Source of the DNA: Sarcophilus harrisii
Taxonomy: Eukaryota; Chordata; Mammalia; Dasyuromorphia; Dasyuridae
Direction: 5' to 3'
DNA length: 64,000 nucleotides
Assembly (NCBI RefSeq): GCF_902635505.1
Contig: NC_045427.1
Span: 56,136,539-56,200,538 of the forward strand
A program made the position numbers and the translations under genes. Of the stretch, positions 21,601 to 33,830 are shown piece after piece (position 1 is the stretch's first letter; every line of letters starts with the position of its first letter). The notes below the pieces were generated by a model. The model was given only the letters and a program-made list of their open reading frames with translations. It was not told the DNA's origin and ran no database searches.

Positions 21601-24600
21601 GATTAGAGACTCCAAGGTCCCTTCCAACTCTATACACCTATGTTCTGATTGTCACCCTTCAAATCTAAAACCCCAATGCTCAGTGGGGATGTGGGTCTGC
21701 TCTACTCAGCCAAGACACCCAGGGCAGTTGTGAAGACAGAGATGTAGAGGGGAGACATGCCCCATAGCAAGCTTTAGAGAAAGTCTGACAAGATCCCCCA
21801 AAATGGCAGCTGTTCATTCTATGTACCTCTGAAGCAGGAAACAATGGAGGGCAGGAGACAGAATAACCCTTATGCCTGTTATCCACAGGCAGCGGCAAGA
21901 TGTAGTAGAAAGAGCGCTGGACTGGAGTCAGGAGAGACCTGGATTCGAATCCTGCCTCCGACACTTACTTGCGATGTGACTATGGGCAAGTCACTTAACC
22001 TCTCTGAGCCTCAGTTTCTTCATCTGTAAAATGGGGATAACAACACCTGTAGTACCTACCTCACAGGGTTGTGGTGAAGATCAAATGAGATGGTGGACAT
22101 AAAGGCCCTAATGGCCTGTACGGCAGCTCGTCGGACGAGGTTGGAATTCCCCCACCCTGTTAGCCCCTAACTGAACATGAAGGATCCCACTTGCTGTGGA
22201 GGTAGGTTGCTCACCTTTAGCTGCCCCACCACCATGCTGAGTATACAGCTGTCAGGGGTGGGCTGGTGATCCTGAGCTGTGATGCTGTGCTGTATTTTCT
22301 GAAATGGAAGGCTCTGAAAGAGAAGGAGAGGCGAACGTGAACCACAGCCAGGAGCACAGTCATCTTGGACCCCCAAAACAGCCAGCAGACAGAGGCAGGG
22401 CTCATACTTACAGACAATTTCTCCACGATGGCTGCTTTGCCTTGGAATTGCTGCCCCTCCCATGTAAGGCAAGATGCATCAATCTGGAGGGAAACATCAG
22501 AATCTCCTATCAGGACCTGACTAGATGAGGGTCAAGGCCTTAGGCCAGGGGACTGAGGAAGCACAAGCTCCTCACTACAACCCTTTTAAGACTTAATCTA
22601 ATTTTTCCTTTCCAGGGGAATCAGAAAGGAAAGTGAGCCGTCTCTCTCCATGAACTGGTGCCTTCCTCACTCTTGGGAAACGAAGAGACTGACTCAAAGC
22701 AAAGCCCCCACAAGCGGCCCTTTGCACTCACCAGCATTCCTGCTGGAGCCTCCCCACCAGACATCCAGACTCTCTTCCCCAACAAGCTCTGAGAATCACT
22801 TCTGGTCTATAGCAGTAGTCTTTTTCACTTTCCATTGCTCTTTTTTCATTTCTTTCTTTCTTTTTTTTCTGTGAAGCAATTAGGGCTAAGTGACTGCCCA
22901 AGATCACGGCTAGGAAGTATTAAGTGTCTTGAGTCCGGATTTGAAATTCAGGTTCCCCTGACTCCAGGGCCTGTGTTCTAATCCACTAGGTCATTTAGCT
23001 GCCTGTGTGTGTGTGTGTGTTTTTGCATGCACATGCACGTGCATATGCAAGGCAATTAGGGTTAAGTAGTTTGCCCAGGGTCACACAACTAGGAAGCATT
23101 CATTCTCTTTTTTCCATTTCACACTTCTTACTAAACCTCTCTCAGAGGCAGTATTCAAACCACTGAGAGAGAAAGCTATTTGGAGCTTTCTCTTTCTTAA
23201 GGCTTTTCTAACTTCACCCAGATAGCCTGGTTTGGGGAGCACTCCAATACTGAATAAGGAGAGATTCTCCACAATTATAAGAGTAATGGAAGGCAAAATG
23301 GAAGACAAATGTCAACTTAATTATACAGTCTATAAATATTTGGGAGCTTTGCCAATTTAGTTGTGACATATTCAATAGATTTTTTTTTTTTTAAAGTCAC
23401 AGAATCACAGATTTGGAACTGGACAGGACCCAAAGGATCTCATGCTTCACTTTCTCATTCTATAGAAGAAGAACAGGTTAAAGTACCTGGGAGTACATGT
23501 CAGGCTCTTTTCATTGTAAAAACTGTGTTTTGCCAATCTCCTCCCTCCACCCTGCCCATGTAAACGAGTATTGCTCTGTCAATGAAACTGCTAGGTTGAA
23601 GCAGCATTGACATCAAGCTTGAATGTAATCTGTACTATTACATTTAGTTTCCAAGCGCTTTCCCAAGACCTACAAAAGCAACAGTTCCTAATTTTCTAAC
23701 TCTCAATAGCTTACAAAGCACCTTCTTCCCACTGCCTCTAGAAAAGCAGTAAAGTCAGAAGTTGAGAACCTGAACAACATTTCTCCATAGAAACAATGTT
23801 ATAAGTGGCAATTAGGTTCTCAGACTACTCACAAAAGAGTTCATCTAACCCAGCATGTCCCTGAAGCATACTACTACTAGCATTCATTTAACCACAAGTT
23901 ATAACATTGTTTCCATGAGAAAATGTATGAAGTTCTTCCAAGCAGAATGTGTAAGAGACACTGGTAGGTGTTTAATAAATGTTTGCTGAACCCAGATACA
24001 CAGAATACTCCCACCTCAGAAGCATCTGGGAAACTGGTAAAGAGGAAGAATCCTTGATTTAAATGATTTGCTCCCTCTTTTCAGCTATATAAGAAAAGGA
24101 ATATTTTAGAAGGAACCCTCCTTTCCAATTCAATAATAATATGCAATAATTATCTCTCTCTAGATAATTTATTCTACAGGTGTTCTAAACTAAAACCGCT
24201 TAAACTACCGTTCACAATCCTATCTGGTTTTTGTAACTGATTGTGGGGAGTCATGAAATTATGATTTATTATCAATAAATGTTTGAGCTACATACTTTTT
24301 GATATATCTATATACTGAGTCACAAAAATTTCTGAGACAAAAAGGGGTCGTGAGTGAACAAAGTTTAAGCAGGCCTTTCTAAACTATGTAATAAAGTGCA
24401 GATGAGGTCTGTGAGCAGGTCTTTCTATTATGATTGTTTCTCCATTGAGTACAGAAGTAACTACAATTTTAAAATATGAGAGGCCCTTCAAAAGGGGAGG
24501 GAAATTAGGAGGCTAGAAAATAGTATGACAATATCAAACCAAAACAATTATGAGCCACAAAAATCACAAATTTGGAAGGGATATTAATTCAATCTTCTCT

Positions 24601-24971
24601 TTTTGCAGAGATGGAGAAAAAGAGTCTCAAGGACTTTCTCAAAGTCATGGAACCTTACTGAATAAGGAGCAATACCAAGATCAGAAGCCAGATCTTCTTA
24701 CACTCCAGTCTCTGGTAAAACTGATTGATACAATTCTACCTACACTTCACCAAACAGTCTGGAACTTGGTGCCAAAGATCTGGTGGAGGACCAATGGCTA
24801 ATGTCAGCCATCCCCACCTGCAGAAAATGAATTCTGTCCCAACCCCAATTATCCCACTCCCCAACCACTTACATATATTGCTCCTAATTGGGTTCTGTCA
24901 TTATCAAATAACTGGTAGTAATGTTGAACAAAGCTGGATCCAATCTGCTCCCAAATCGGCTTGTCTCCCAT
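18679..24971 (-). CDS. NUTF2: NUTF2 (NTF2/p10), nuclear transport factor 2
   Basis: NTF2 is a small homodimer that binds RanGDP and FxFG nucleoporins and carries RanGDP into the nucleus. Coding exons, all GT/AG: 24971-24873 ([20 protein letters not shown]...GAIY), 22483-22412 ([20 protein letters not shown]...), 22313-22215 ([20 protein letters not shown]...), 18792-18679 ([20 protein letters not shown]...LALHNFG, stop TGA). The joined protein is 127 residues, the exact family length. Residues known to matter for Ran and nucleoporin binding are kept: Glu42, His66, Asp92, Asp94 (positions counted here). The few changes from the remembered human sequence are conservative (I/V at 15, I/L near 81, M/I in HQIF). 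The ATG exon extends upstream to 24984 (acceptor GCTAG). Introns are 2389, 98 and 3422 bp. Complete and almost certainly functional. Confidence 0.98.
20495..20690 (+). repeat. THER/MIR-like SINE relic
   Basis: 'aagtttataagcactttcct', 'catcagtcctactttccaga' and 'aataacttgcccaaagtcat' are blocks of the old SINE with the 'cactttcctcacatta' start. It lies in the NUTF2 intron 18793-22214, which has no exon I can see. Confidence 0.65.
21885..22110 (+). repeat. Well-preserved MIR/MON1-type SINE
   Basis: Nearly complete: 'ggcagcggcaagatgtagta' head, tRNA-like B box 'ggattcgaatcctgcctccg', core 'gggcaagtcacttaacctct', 'ctgtaaaatggggataacaa' and 'ctcacagggttgtggtgaag'. The tRNA-like boxes are SINE promoter relics, not a tRNA gene. 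Confidence 0.9.
22865..23003 (-). repeat. WSINE/MAR-type SINE, minus strand
   Basis: Read on the minus strand it gives 'ggcagctaaatgacctagtg', 'gagtcaggggaacctgaatt' and 'gtgatcttgggcagtcactt agccctaatt' style blocks of the marsupial SINE. A (GT)n tract (23004-23020) and an alternating purine-pyrimidine run (23024-23048) follow, then a second antisense fragment at 23045-23100. Confidence 0.75.
23781..23922. repeat. Short foldback: ~28-bp arms around an ~83-bp centre
   Basis: Left arm 23781-23808 and right arm 23892-23922 share 'GAAACAATGTTATAA' and its complement, with flanking similarity ('ttctccat...' and 'atgagaaa'; 'gtgg' and 'ccac'). This looks like the ends of a small non-autonomous DNA transposon; family not recognised. 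Confidence 0.5.
24555..24720 (+). repeat. MIR/THER-like SINE relic
   Basis: 'gaagggatattaattcaatc', 'ttttgcagagatggagaaaa' and 'ctttctcaaagtcatggaac' follow the order of the old SINE carrying the 'tagtccaa...' motif. Strongly diverged. Confidence 0.5.
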
Positions 24972-26834
24972 TCTGGATCCTCACCTAGCAGCAGAAACTG
25001 AAAAAGCAGCAAGAGAGAGAGAGAACATTGGTAACAATTACTAGGCAAAAGAGTTTGAAAAGCTCATTACATCTAACTCTGGGCTCCTCTGCCCTCTCCC
25101 ATAGTCCTTTGTTCAGACAGCACTGGATACAGAGTAGCTCTGATCAAAAACCCTATTCTAGTCCATTATCAGGGTGTCATGGGATGGTCCCTTTGGAAGA
25201 TTTTGCTAATCTTACACATGATTTTTTATATGAATATAAATATATGAATAGTCACGCAGCATTTGTTTGAGGATACTATTTTGGACTTGGAGAAAGACTA
25301 TAATCAGAAACCTCTCCTGCCTTTGATGGTCTTACAATTTAGGGGAGCCCATTTGCTAGTACGAGCACTCTAGGTGAAGGTTTCCTAGAATATCCTCATC
25401 AGGACTATGAAGCAACCTGTAAAAGTAGCTTTAATATTTTAGTTACAAGATTAATTCATACAGCAATCAGAGCCTTTTCTGTATGCCCCCTGGGACTAAT
25501 GAACTGCAGTCAAAATCAGCCCACCAAAGAGCTGTGGTTAAAAGCAACCCTATTCACCAAGCTTGCATAGGCCCTATGGACTTGTCCTTTCCTGCTTCAA
25601 GAAAGTCTATGTTCATTTTTCAGGGAAAGGTAGGTCAGCACACCTGCTCAAGATCTCTGTAGGAGAAGCTGTCTCTTCTACCCTCACTTTCACAAGGAAA
25701 AACAAAAATCTCTAGGAATATTAACCAACCTGCACCTAGAATGAGGTTCCCCAAAGGGAGAGCAAAGGGCTGATAGCCAGGAGAGGCCTGTGCCGGCCTG
25801 CTCTGTAGTCTGTCATTCTGAAGCAAGTTTCCTTTTCAAATAGGCTACAGACCATTCCTTGTAGTTCTGGCTTTAGTAACTTTCTCATCCTGTCATGCCT
25901 CATAGGGATAAGATGGGTGGCAGTAGAACTTCAATTCTAATAGGCAAGAGATGAGACAGGGACTCCAAAGTCCCTTTTGAGCCACAATTACTGGCTTCAC
26001 TAGCAGTTACAACCATCACTGAAGCAAATACAATTGGTAAATCACAAGTATAAACAGCTGGGGAGTAGTTAAAAGACAAATGGTGGGTGGGTGCTCAATG
26101 TTTTCCATCTTCCCAAGTAGCAGGCAGAATACCTCCCTAAATGGGAATAAAGATGGAGAGACTTTTCCATGAGCACCTATGTTTGGTTGAGAGTGGGGAA
26201 GAAGGAAAAGATCTGGACTTCTCCCTTTCCCACATTTATTTGTACATAAGTATGATTTCTGGGGGAGAGATCTCCCTTTATATAGCTGATGGATAGAGTC
26301 CCTGAACTTGGAACTGGCCTGGAGAGGGACAAAGGATGAATCTCCTTGTTGTCTGCCTGCCTTCCAAAACTTCAAGTAGGTTCTTTTCAGGCCCAGCCAG
26401 AGATAAGGGTTTAGACTATGGTGAGTATTTAGCCTAGTCTTGGTCATCCCTGAGTCCCCATGCTCTAGACTCAGCAATCACTTGATGTGAACTTCCAAGT
26501 TGGTAGAGGGAGAAATGGTCCTTCCAATTTCTGGATAAAGAAAGCAGAACACTTTCCAGCTCATGGGATGCAAGGTTTGCAATTTCTCAATGAGCCAGCA
26601 ACTTCTAAAAGCAGCTGCCAGCAGCAAGGTGGGGAGTCCCCAAAGACCACCTACCCTAGGGTTCTTGTCTGTGGAAGTGCTGGTTAACAGAGGACAAGTT
26701 TCCTCCATGTGCTGAAAGGAACAGCACAAGCAAATCTGATTCCTTAATACTATAATGCTGCTTGCTCCAGAGGCCACAGGAGGGAGCTGGCTGCATTAGA
26801 CAGGGAGGACACAATGCAGACAAACAAGAGACTT

Positions 26835-27010
26835 CGGATCCTAAGACTTAAATAGAGAAGGGACTCCAGGAGATCATCTGGTCCAATCTCCTCCTTTTGC
26901 AGTTGTGAGAACTAAGGCACAGAGACCTGTCTGCAGTCACACTGGGAATAAAGAATCCAAATTTCAACCCAAATCCTGCCATTCCAGATGACTTTTCCAC
27001 TGAACCAAGT
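26835..27010 (+). repeat. MIR/THER-like SINE
   Basis: 'gatcatctggtccaatctcc', 'aactaaggcacagagacctg' and 'gacttttccactgaaccaag' match the old SINE with 'agatcatctagtccaa'. Low divergence in the first block. Confidence 0.65.
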
Positions 27011-29613
27011 TCTCAAATCTCCCCCTCCCCCTCCCAAGAGGCTGAGGGCTAGCTAAGAGGACAGTTTTATTTTTAGCCAATATAAAAATATTCCACCATG
27101 CTGGCTGTTCTAAAAATAAAACCAACATGCTTACATGACTAATAAATCCATGTCTAGGAAGTCTAAAACCAGTTGCCATGAATGAGAACTGAAGCAGGCC
27201 TGGGTAAGCTTTGTTTTAGTGAGCACAAGGTGAGCTTTGGCTCACCCATTGCTTAAGATTTATTCAGTTGAATCCTATAGTCTGCTGAATGTCAAGCCCT
27301 ATCTCTCCTGATCTGACCTGCTTTCAAAAACCTGGAGTAATAGAAGAGTGTCAGGCCACCAATGGGCAGTTACAATGGGATCCCAGGCCACTGGGAAAAT
27401 ACTATGTACTGAAGCACCTTCAATTCAAAGTCAGCATTGGCAGCCCAGGCCTCCCAAGACAGAAAGGAAGAGACACAGGGATATTTCCCAAAGTGTCAGC
27501 ACCCAAAGTGGGCAGCCCCAAAGTGACCAATTGCTTTCAAATCTCTCCTCTCTTCCTCCCCTGCCAATTCTGTCAATTGAGGGAGGGATCACCTTTTCAA
27601 GTTCAAAGGAATTAAGAGTTGGGAGGGACTGGTTACACTCCCTCATTTGAAGAAAAGAAGCCACACTATAGAGGTTCCACAAGCATTAAGAAGCCTAGTC
27701 TTGGGTTCCATGCCAAGCATCCTGACCTGGATTCTGAGCTTTCTACACATATGCTGCTCCTCAGTCCCTCTTATTTAAGACTGAACAAGCACTAAATGAA
27801 GAAGCCCCTCTTCTGGAGCTCCTTTCAAGTCTGCCCCTCCTTCCCATCTAAGTGCCACAAATAAACTTATTCCCTCCCTTTCCACAGGCCGATCCCTAGG
27901 TATCAAACCTGAAGCTGCAAAATTCCTGAATGCTACTGAATCAGATTAATCTCGAATTGCGAAGTGTTTAACAAAATAAATAATATAACATAACAGTTAT
28001 CATGTTAATTTGTGAGTTTCTAAGTCAATAGGAGCATTTCTATTGGAATTTGACCACTGGTCTAGTATGACTTCTGAAGTATGTCAAAAACCTCACCTTC
28101 ACCTCCTAATTTTGCTCAAATTCATTCCTTTTGAGAACTCTGAATTGAGGGAAATCCCCAAAAGACTGACACTGCTGTACCCAAGGGCATAGTTCCCCCA
28201 TCTCTCTAATTATGGCCCCCCTAATATGCATGAAATGAAAAACACAAGCATATGACTTTCTGAAGAGTGTAAGCCATCCGATTACTGTACAGCATCCCAA
28301 AGAGAAGGACTATTTTTAAAAGTGTAATTACTTGGGAAGAGAATGGAGAAAACTCTAAGGCAATCCTTGACTATTTAAAAGAATTTAACCTTAGATTGTA
28401 GTGTTATGTGAAGAACTCAGAGATGACAGCCCAGATCCGAACCAGAGTTCAGCGAAGGGAATATGCTGGAGCGAGATGGGCAACGCCATCCACAGGATAT
28501 CCAAAGGGGCCTTTTTAAACTTCACTTGAATTAGTTCCAAGGAAACATTCATGTTTACATGATTCCAGGAAAAAGCGGACAGAATCATAAATTAAATTAT
28601 AAAAATGGAGAAAAGTCTATGAACCTAATAGATAACAAAGTTCAGGAACAAATTTATCAGCTATTATGCCAAGCAATGGGAAAGGATCAGAGACAAATGG
28701 CTTCGTATAAAAAAAGGAGATGGTGTTCAGTCAAAGCAACCTTTGTAAGGTGGAGGAAAAATGATTTTTAAAAAATCTTAATACTTCTATAGTTTTTTTT
28801 AATATGAGACAACAAATATATTAATATGACATGGAGATGATAGCTTCAAATTTTTCTAAAAAGACCACATATTTCTCTATGGCCTGAAGCAGCATATGAA
28901 GAGAATAAACTTGCCATAAATATTTTTTGAGGGCCTGATCTTTCCTATAATTCAAAGAGAATAAAGAAAACCCTGTACTTATTTGGATTAAAAGATCTTC
29001 CAACACATTACAGAAGTTAACTTCTGCTAGCAAAACCTGAATTTGGATCTTTGGAGATAAGGCATTTTTTAACAATCATGTAGGGAGAGGAGAGATAATG
29101 GGCCTGATCAATCCAGACTTCTGGGTAAGTCTGTGCAGAGTCAAGACTTTGTCACAGCAATTATTTCCAGAAAATAAATAAATTAAACAAGAAGGAAGAT
29201 CAACTTCCAAATAAAAAGATAGGCTGGAAGAGTTCCATCTGATGACTGTCTTCAGAGGTGCTCACAAAGGAGTTAGTCTCCTCAGAGGGCAGGCAGAGGT
29301 CAACTTTCACACCAACTGTCAGCTCCATGGTAACCTCTGATTGAAGAAAGAGAGGAAACTTCCCACATTAATATAGCTTAATCTGTAAAGAATTCTAGGA
29401 ACAACTAAAGAATAAAGAGTGAGATCTCAAATCTAAGCCATTAGCCAAAGAACTATGTTTCATAAACTTTAAAAAACATGATTTCATTGTTTCTTTCCGC
29501 TTTCAAAGTCACAAAATCTAGTCAAATTATGCAGCAAAAACCCCATCTAGCCCTTGATCTGATTGTCAGTGAGAGAGGAACAAGACTCTCAATTCAATCC
29601 AAATGATGGGCAG

Positions 29614-29962
29614 TGTAATGTCTGGGCTAGCTTTCTTGAGGTCCTCCGGACAAGGCCTTGGTCTCAACAGGATAGTCACCATGAGGATAGTCAGGAATAG
29701 AGTCTAAAGTCTTTATCGTCTCCTTCACAGTCTGTTCACTCTGACTGACTGACTCCCCAGGTCTCTCAGCCCTTAAATACCCTATTACAATTACATCATT
29801 ATAGCATATTGAGTATATGCCAACTAGAGTGATTATATCATTATATCATACTAGATATGTGTGAACTAGAGAATCATTATCTCATCAATTCCACTGAGTT
29901 AACACTCTGTTGTAAGTATCCTTGTTTCCAAGTATACTCCTCCAGAGTTTCAGCCCTCCACA
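29614..29962 (-). mobile_element. Solo LTR of an endogenous retrovirus (probably class II)
   Basis: A 349-bp block reading TG...CA on the minus strand (TGTGGAGGGCTGAAAC ... CCCAGACATTACA), with a TATA-like box (GGGTATTTAAGGG) and an AATAAA-like signal (ATAAAGACTTT) in the right order. It is flanked by GGGCAG and GAGCAG, a near-perfect 6-bp target duplication. No internal retroviral genes adjoin it, so it is a recombined single LTR. The 6-bp duplication suggests an ERVK-like class; family not named. Confidence 0.65.
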
Positions 29963-30774
29963 GAGCAGGATTTACAAAAAGCACAGAACTTATAAAGATT
30001 AGAGGCCAAGTCTAGCAGTGTGGCTAAAAACATAGAAATAAAACTCAGAATTAGGAGATGGGTCTTGCCAACTCCAAAACCCAAACTCTCTCCCCCACAA
30101 CCTGAGAAAACCAGGTCATTGGAGACATTTGGAATCAACCATGACTCTTTATTTAGAAAAGCCCACTCAAAAAGAAAGGAAAATGCTTACTGACCTTTAA
30201 GTTAGAGAACAAAAATCTGCCTATCTGGACCAAATCTAACCTCATTTTACAGATAGAGAAACTGAAGTTTAAAGAGATTTTTATCCTGTAAGACTCCCAG
30301 GAAACCCAAAAGGGGGTCTTCCTGATCTTTCAGGCTGCCAGAATGGGCTGGTGCTCAAATGGCCTCTTAACTGTAAGATAGCTTGTATTTGTCCACCTCC
30401 AGAAATACCAACAAATAAAATAATAAAGACATGAAAACTGATATAAACCTCAAGGTGAAGGTACCGTGATAGTCTAGACCAAATGACTATCGATCCTCCA
30501 AACAATTTTTCAAAAAGCATGTTTTGAGCAATGTTCCTAGCCCTATAATACAGCATTGAAATCTTAAGGATGGATAAATGAATTAAGACTAGAGACATCT
30601 ACAGTGGCTTGACTTATGAGTAGGAAGGAATAGTAATACCAGAGTACCAAACTGGAGTTTAGGAAGATGTGAGTTAGAATTTCTCTCGGGACCCTTACAA
30701 GATAAAAACCTTTCTGAATGTCAGTTTCTCTATTGGTAAAATGAAGTTAGATTTGATGACCTCTAAAGTCCTAA

Positions 30775-31000
30775 GTCAAGTAAAGTGAAGAGAGTGCTGG
30801 GCCTGGAGTCAGAAAGACCCAATTTCAAATCTGGCCTTGGACATTTCCTAACTGTGTGACCCTGAGCAAGTTACTTAGCTATCTTTACCTATTTCCTCAT
30901 ATGTAAAATGAGTTGGAGAAGAAAAATGGCAAACCACTGTAGTACTTTTGTCAAAGAAAGTCAGATCTGACTGAAATGACTCAACAAGATACTTTCCAAT
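30775..31000 (+). repeat. MAR1-type SINE
   Basis: 'gagtgctgggcctggagtca', 'gtgaccctgagcaagttact', then the MAR1-specific tail 'gttggagaagaaaaatggca' and 'ctgactgaaatgactcaaca'. This tail is characteristic of marsupial MAR1. A MIR-like copy precedes it (30600-30770). Confidence 0.85.
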
Positions 31001-31139
31001 GATTCTAAATCTCAGATCCTATAATTCGAGTCATAAGATTTATACTATTACAGCTTCACTTACTGTATCCCCCTTCAATTTCACATAATCCTTTGTACCT
31101 CTCCTATGTACTTAGGTATCATATTATAGTTATTTCAGA

Positions 31140-31300
31140 GGATTTATGATTTATAGCTAGAAGAAACCTTTAAGATGATCTAGTCCTACAGCCAGCACAG
31201 ATATTACAGATGAGGAAGTTGGGGCCTAAAGAACTTTTTAGTGACTTTCCCAAGGAAAAAAATATATAAAGAGCCAATGAAGAACCCCCTCCCCAAGCCT
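31140..31300 (+). repeat. MIR/THER-like SINE relic
   Basis: 'tttaagatgatctagtccta', 'attacagatgaggaagttgg' and 'ttagtgactttcccaagg' follow the old SINE pattern. Confidence 0.6.
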
Positions 31301-31427
31301 GCTTTCTCTGCAGCTGGGATTTTCACAACCTCTAGAGAAGTACTTTACTGATCCTCAAATCCTACTTTCTGCCAGAGGCTTTTTCTGGTCTTCCTCCTCA
31401 CTCCACTGACCTGATTGATCTTTTTAT

Positions 31428-32451
31428 TTTTTTATTTTTTTAATTTAATAGCCTTTTATTTACAGGATATATACATGGTAACTTTACAGCATTAACAATT
31501 GCCAAACCTCTTGTTCCAATTTTTCACCTCTTACCCCCACCCCTCCCTAAATGGCAGGATGACCAGTAGATGTTAAATATATTAAAATATAACTTAGATA
31601 CACAATAAGTATACATGACCAAAACATTATTTTGCTGTACAAAAAGAATCAGACTCTGAATTATTGTACAATTAGCTTGTGAAGGAAATCAAAAATGCAG
31701 GTGTGCATAAATATAGGGATTGAGGAATTCAATGTAATGGTTTTAGTCATCTCCCAGAGTTCTTTTTCTGGGCATAGCTAGTTCAGTTCATTACTGCTCC
31801 ATTAGAAATGATTTGGTTGATCTAGTTGCTGAGGATGGCCTGATCCATCAGAACTGGTCATCATCTAGTATTGTTGTTGAAGTATATAATGATCTCCTGG
31901 TCCTGCTCATTTCCTCAGCATCAGTTAGTGTAAGTCTCTCCAGGCCTTTCTGAAATCATCCTGTTGGTCATTTCTTACAGAACAGTAATATTCCATAATT
32001 TTCATATACCACAATTTATTCAGCCATTCTCCAACTGATGGACATCCATTCAGTTTCCAGTTTCTAGCCACTACAAAAGGGCTGCCACAAACATTCGTGC
32101 ACATACAGGTCCCTTTCCCTTCTTTATAATCTCTTTGGGATATAATCCCAGTAGTAACACTGCTGGATCAAAGGTATGCACAGTTTGATAACTTTTGAGC
32201 ATAGTTCCAAACTACTCTCCAAAATGGTTGGATTGATTCACAACTCCACCAACAATGAATCAATGTCCCAGTTTTCCCACATCCCTCAACAATCATCATT
32301 ATTTTTCCTGTCATCTTAGCCAATCTGACAGATGTGTAGTGTATCTTAGAGTTGTCTTAATTTGCATTTCTCTGATTAATAATGACTTGGAGCATCTTTT
32401 CATATGACTAGAAATAGTTTCAATTTCTTCATCTGAGAATTGTCTGTTCAT
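31428..32451 (-). mobile_element. 5'-truncated L1 insertion with 16-bp target duplications
   Basis: The plus strand shows the L1 3' end inverted: a T-rich tail, then 'aatagccttttatttacagg', the 3' UTR and the end of ORF2 ('tcagccattctccaactgat' = complement of the motif encoding GEW). TGATTGATCTTTTTAT stands immediately on both sides (31412-31427 and 32452-32467). It is 1024 bp and closely resembles the young L1 tails at 61-62 kb, so it is fairly recent. Confidence 0.9.
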
Positions 32452-32554
32452 TGATTGATCTTTTTATAAGGACAGTTGCCCTTTCCTGTTAGCCTCTAAG
32501 CTCCTTGAGGACAGGAAGCTGGTGGGCACTTAACAAGTGCCTGGCAGTTCTACA

Positions 32555-33310
32555 AGAACTACCCAAGTTGTGAACTGAGCCAAACAGAGCAATTTGAAAC
32601 TATGTCCAAAAGGTTACCAAACTGTAAATATCCTTTGATCCAGCAGTGTTTCTATTGGGCTTGTATCCCAAAAAATCATAAAGAAGGGAAAGGGATCCAC
32701 ATTTACAAAAATGTTTGTGGCAGTCTTTTTTGTAGTGGCAAGGAACTGGAAACTGAGTGGATGCCTCTCAGTTGGAGAATGGCTGAATAAGTTATGGTAT
32801 ATGAATGTAATGGAATATTATTGTTCTATAAGAAACAATCAGCAAGATGATTTTAGAAAATCCTGGAAAGACTTATAGGAACTGATGCTGAGTGAAGTGA
32901 GTAAAATGCAAAGAACATTGTACAAGACAACAAGATTATGTGATGATCAACTGTGATGAACTTGGCTCTCTTGAACAATGAGGTGATTCGGGCCAATTCC
33001 AAAAGACTTGTGAAGAGAGCCATCTGCATCCAGAAATAAGACTAAGGGGACTGAATATGAATCACGACATAGTATTTTCACTTTTTTGTTGCTGTTTGCT
33101 TGCTTTTCTTTCTTTCTCATTTTTGTTTCCTTTTTGATCTGATTTTTCTTGTGCCACATGATAAATGTGGAAATATATATAGAAGAATTACACATATTTA
33201 ACATATATTGGATTGCTTGCTGAGGATGGGGAAAGGGAAGGAGAAAAATTTGGAACACAAGGTTTTGCTAGGGTAAATATTGAAAACTGTCTTTTAATAG
33301 ATTTGCAAAG
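32555..33310 (+). mobile_element. Older L1 3' fragment
   Basis: Starts within ORF2 ('ctttgatccagcagtgtttc', 'ctcagttggagaatggctga') and continues through an older-type 3' UTR ('gatttttcttgtgccacatg', 'tggaacacaaggttttgcta') to a GA-rich end. Translation keeps short L1-like runs (WMPLSWRMAE), but the frame is broken. Confidence 0.85.
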
Positions 33311-33629
33311 AGAGTGTGAGAGAGAAAGGGGGAGAGAAAAGGAGAGGAGAGCGACCGAGCAAGAGCACCCTCCTAAAGCAACATTTGATCCTGACCAAGG
33401 AACTGGACAGATGCAAGCCCTACCAAATAGCCACAAGCTCATCAACTAAAAGTGTCTTTTTCTCTTTAAAACTGGCATATTTGTCTAGTTGGGATACACT
33501 TGAATTAGCTCACACAAATTCTAATGCTGCAGACTGAAAAAAAATTGGCCAATCCAAGGACAGCCTGGGCAGAAACCATGTAAATCCAGCACAACACTAT
33601 TCATATAGTGACCACTTATGGAATTATGT

Positions 33630-33830
33630 GCCCTAGAACCAGAAAAGATTCCAAAGACCACCTGTTTCCACTCTCATTTTATAGATAAGGAGCCTGATAT
33701 TCAGGACACAAGGATTTGTTCATGGCCATACAGCTAAGAAACACAAGCCCTAGAATTCACATCCCCATCCCCCATGCACAAACTCCAGATCAAGAGCTCT
33801 TTCCACTAAGCCATTCCAATACCCTACAAC
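33630..33830 (+). repeat. MIR/THER-like SINE
   Basis: 'ttccaaagaccacctgtttc', 'cattttatagataaggagcc', 'gttcatggccatacagctaa' and 'gctctttccactaagccatt' in order, a nearly full old SINE copy. Confidence 0.7.

Noticed and set aside
21925-21965. tRNA-like sequence (B-box 'ggttcgaatc' type)
   Set aside because: It is the tRNA-derived head of a MIR/MON SINE with the SINE core directly downstream; no complete cloverleaf.
28559-29075. Frames of 70 and 84 residues on opposite strands in NUTF2 intron 1
   Set aside because: No family recognised, no splice or promoter context; probably chance or an unidentified old repeat.
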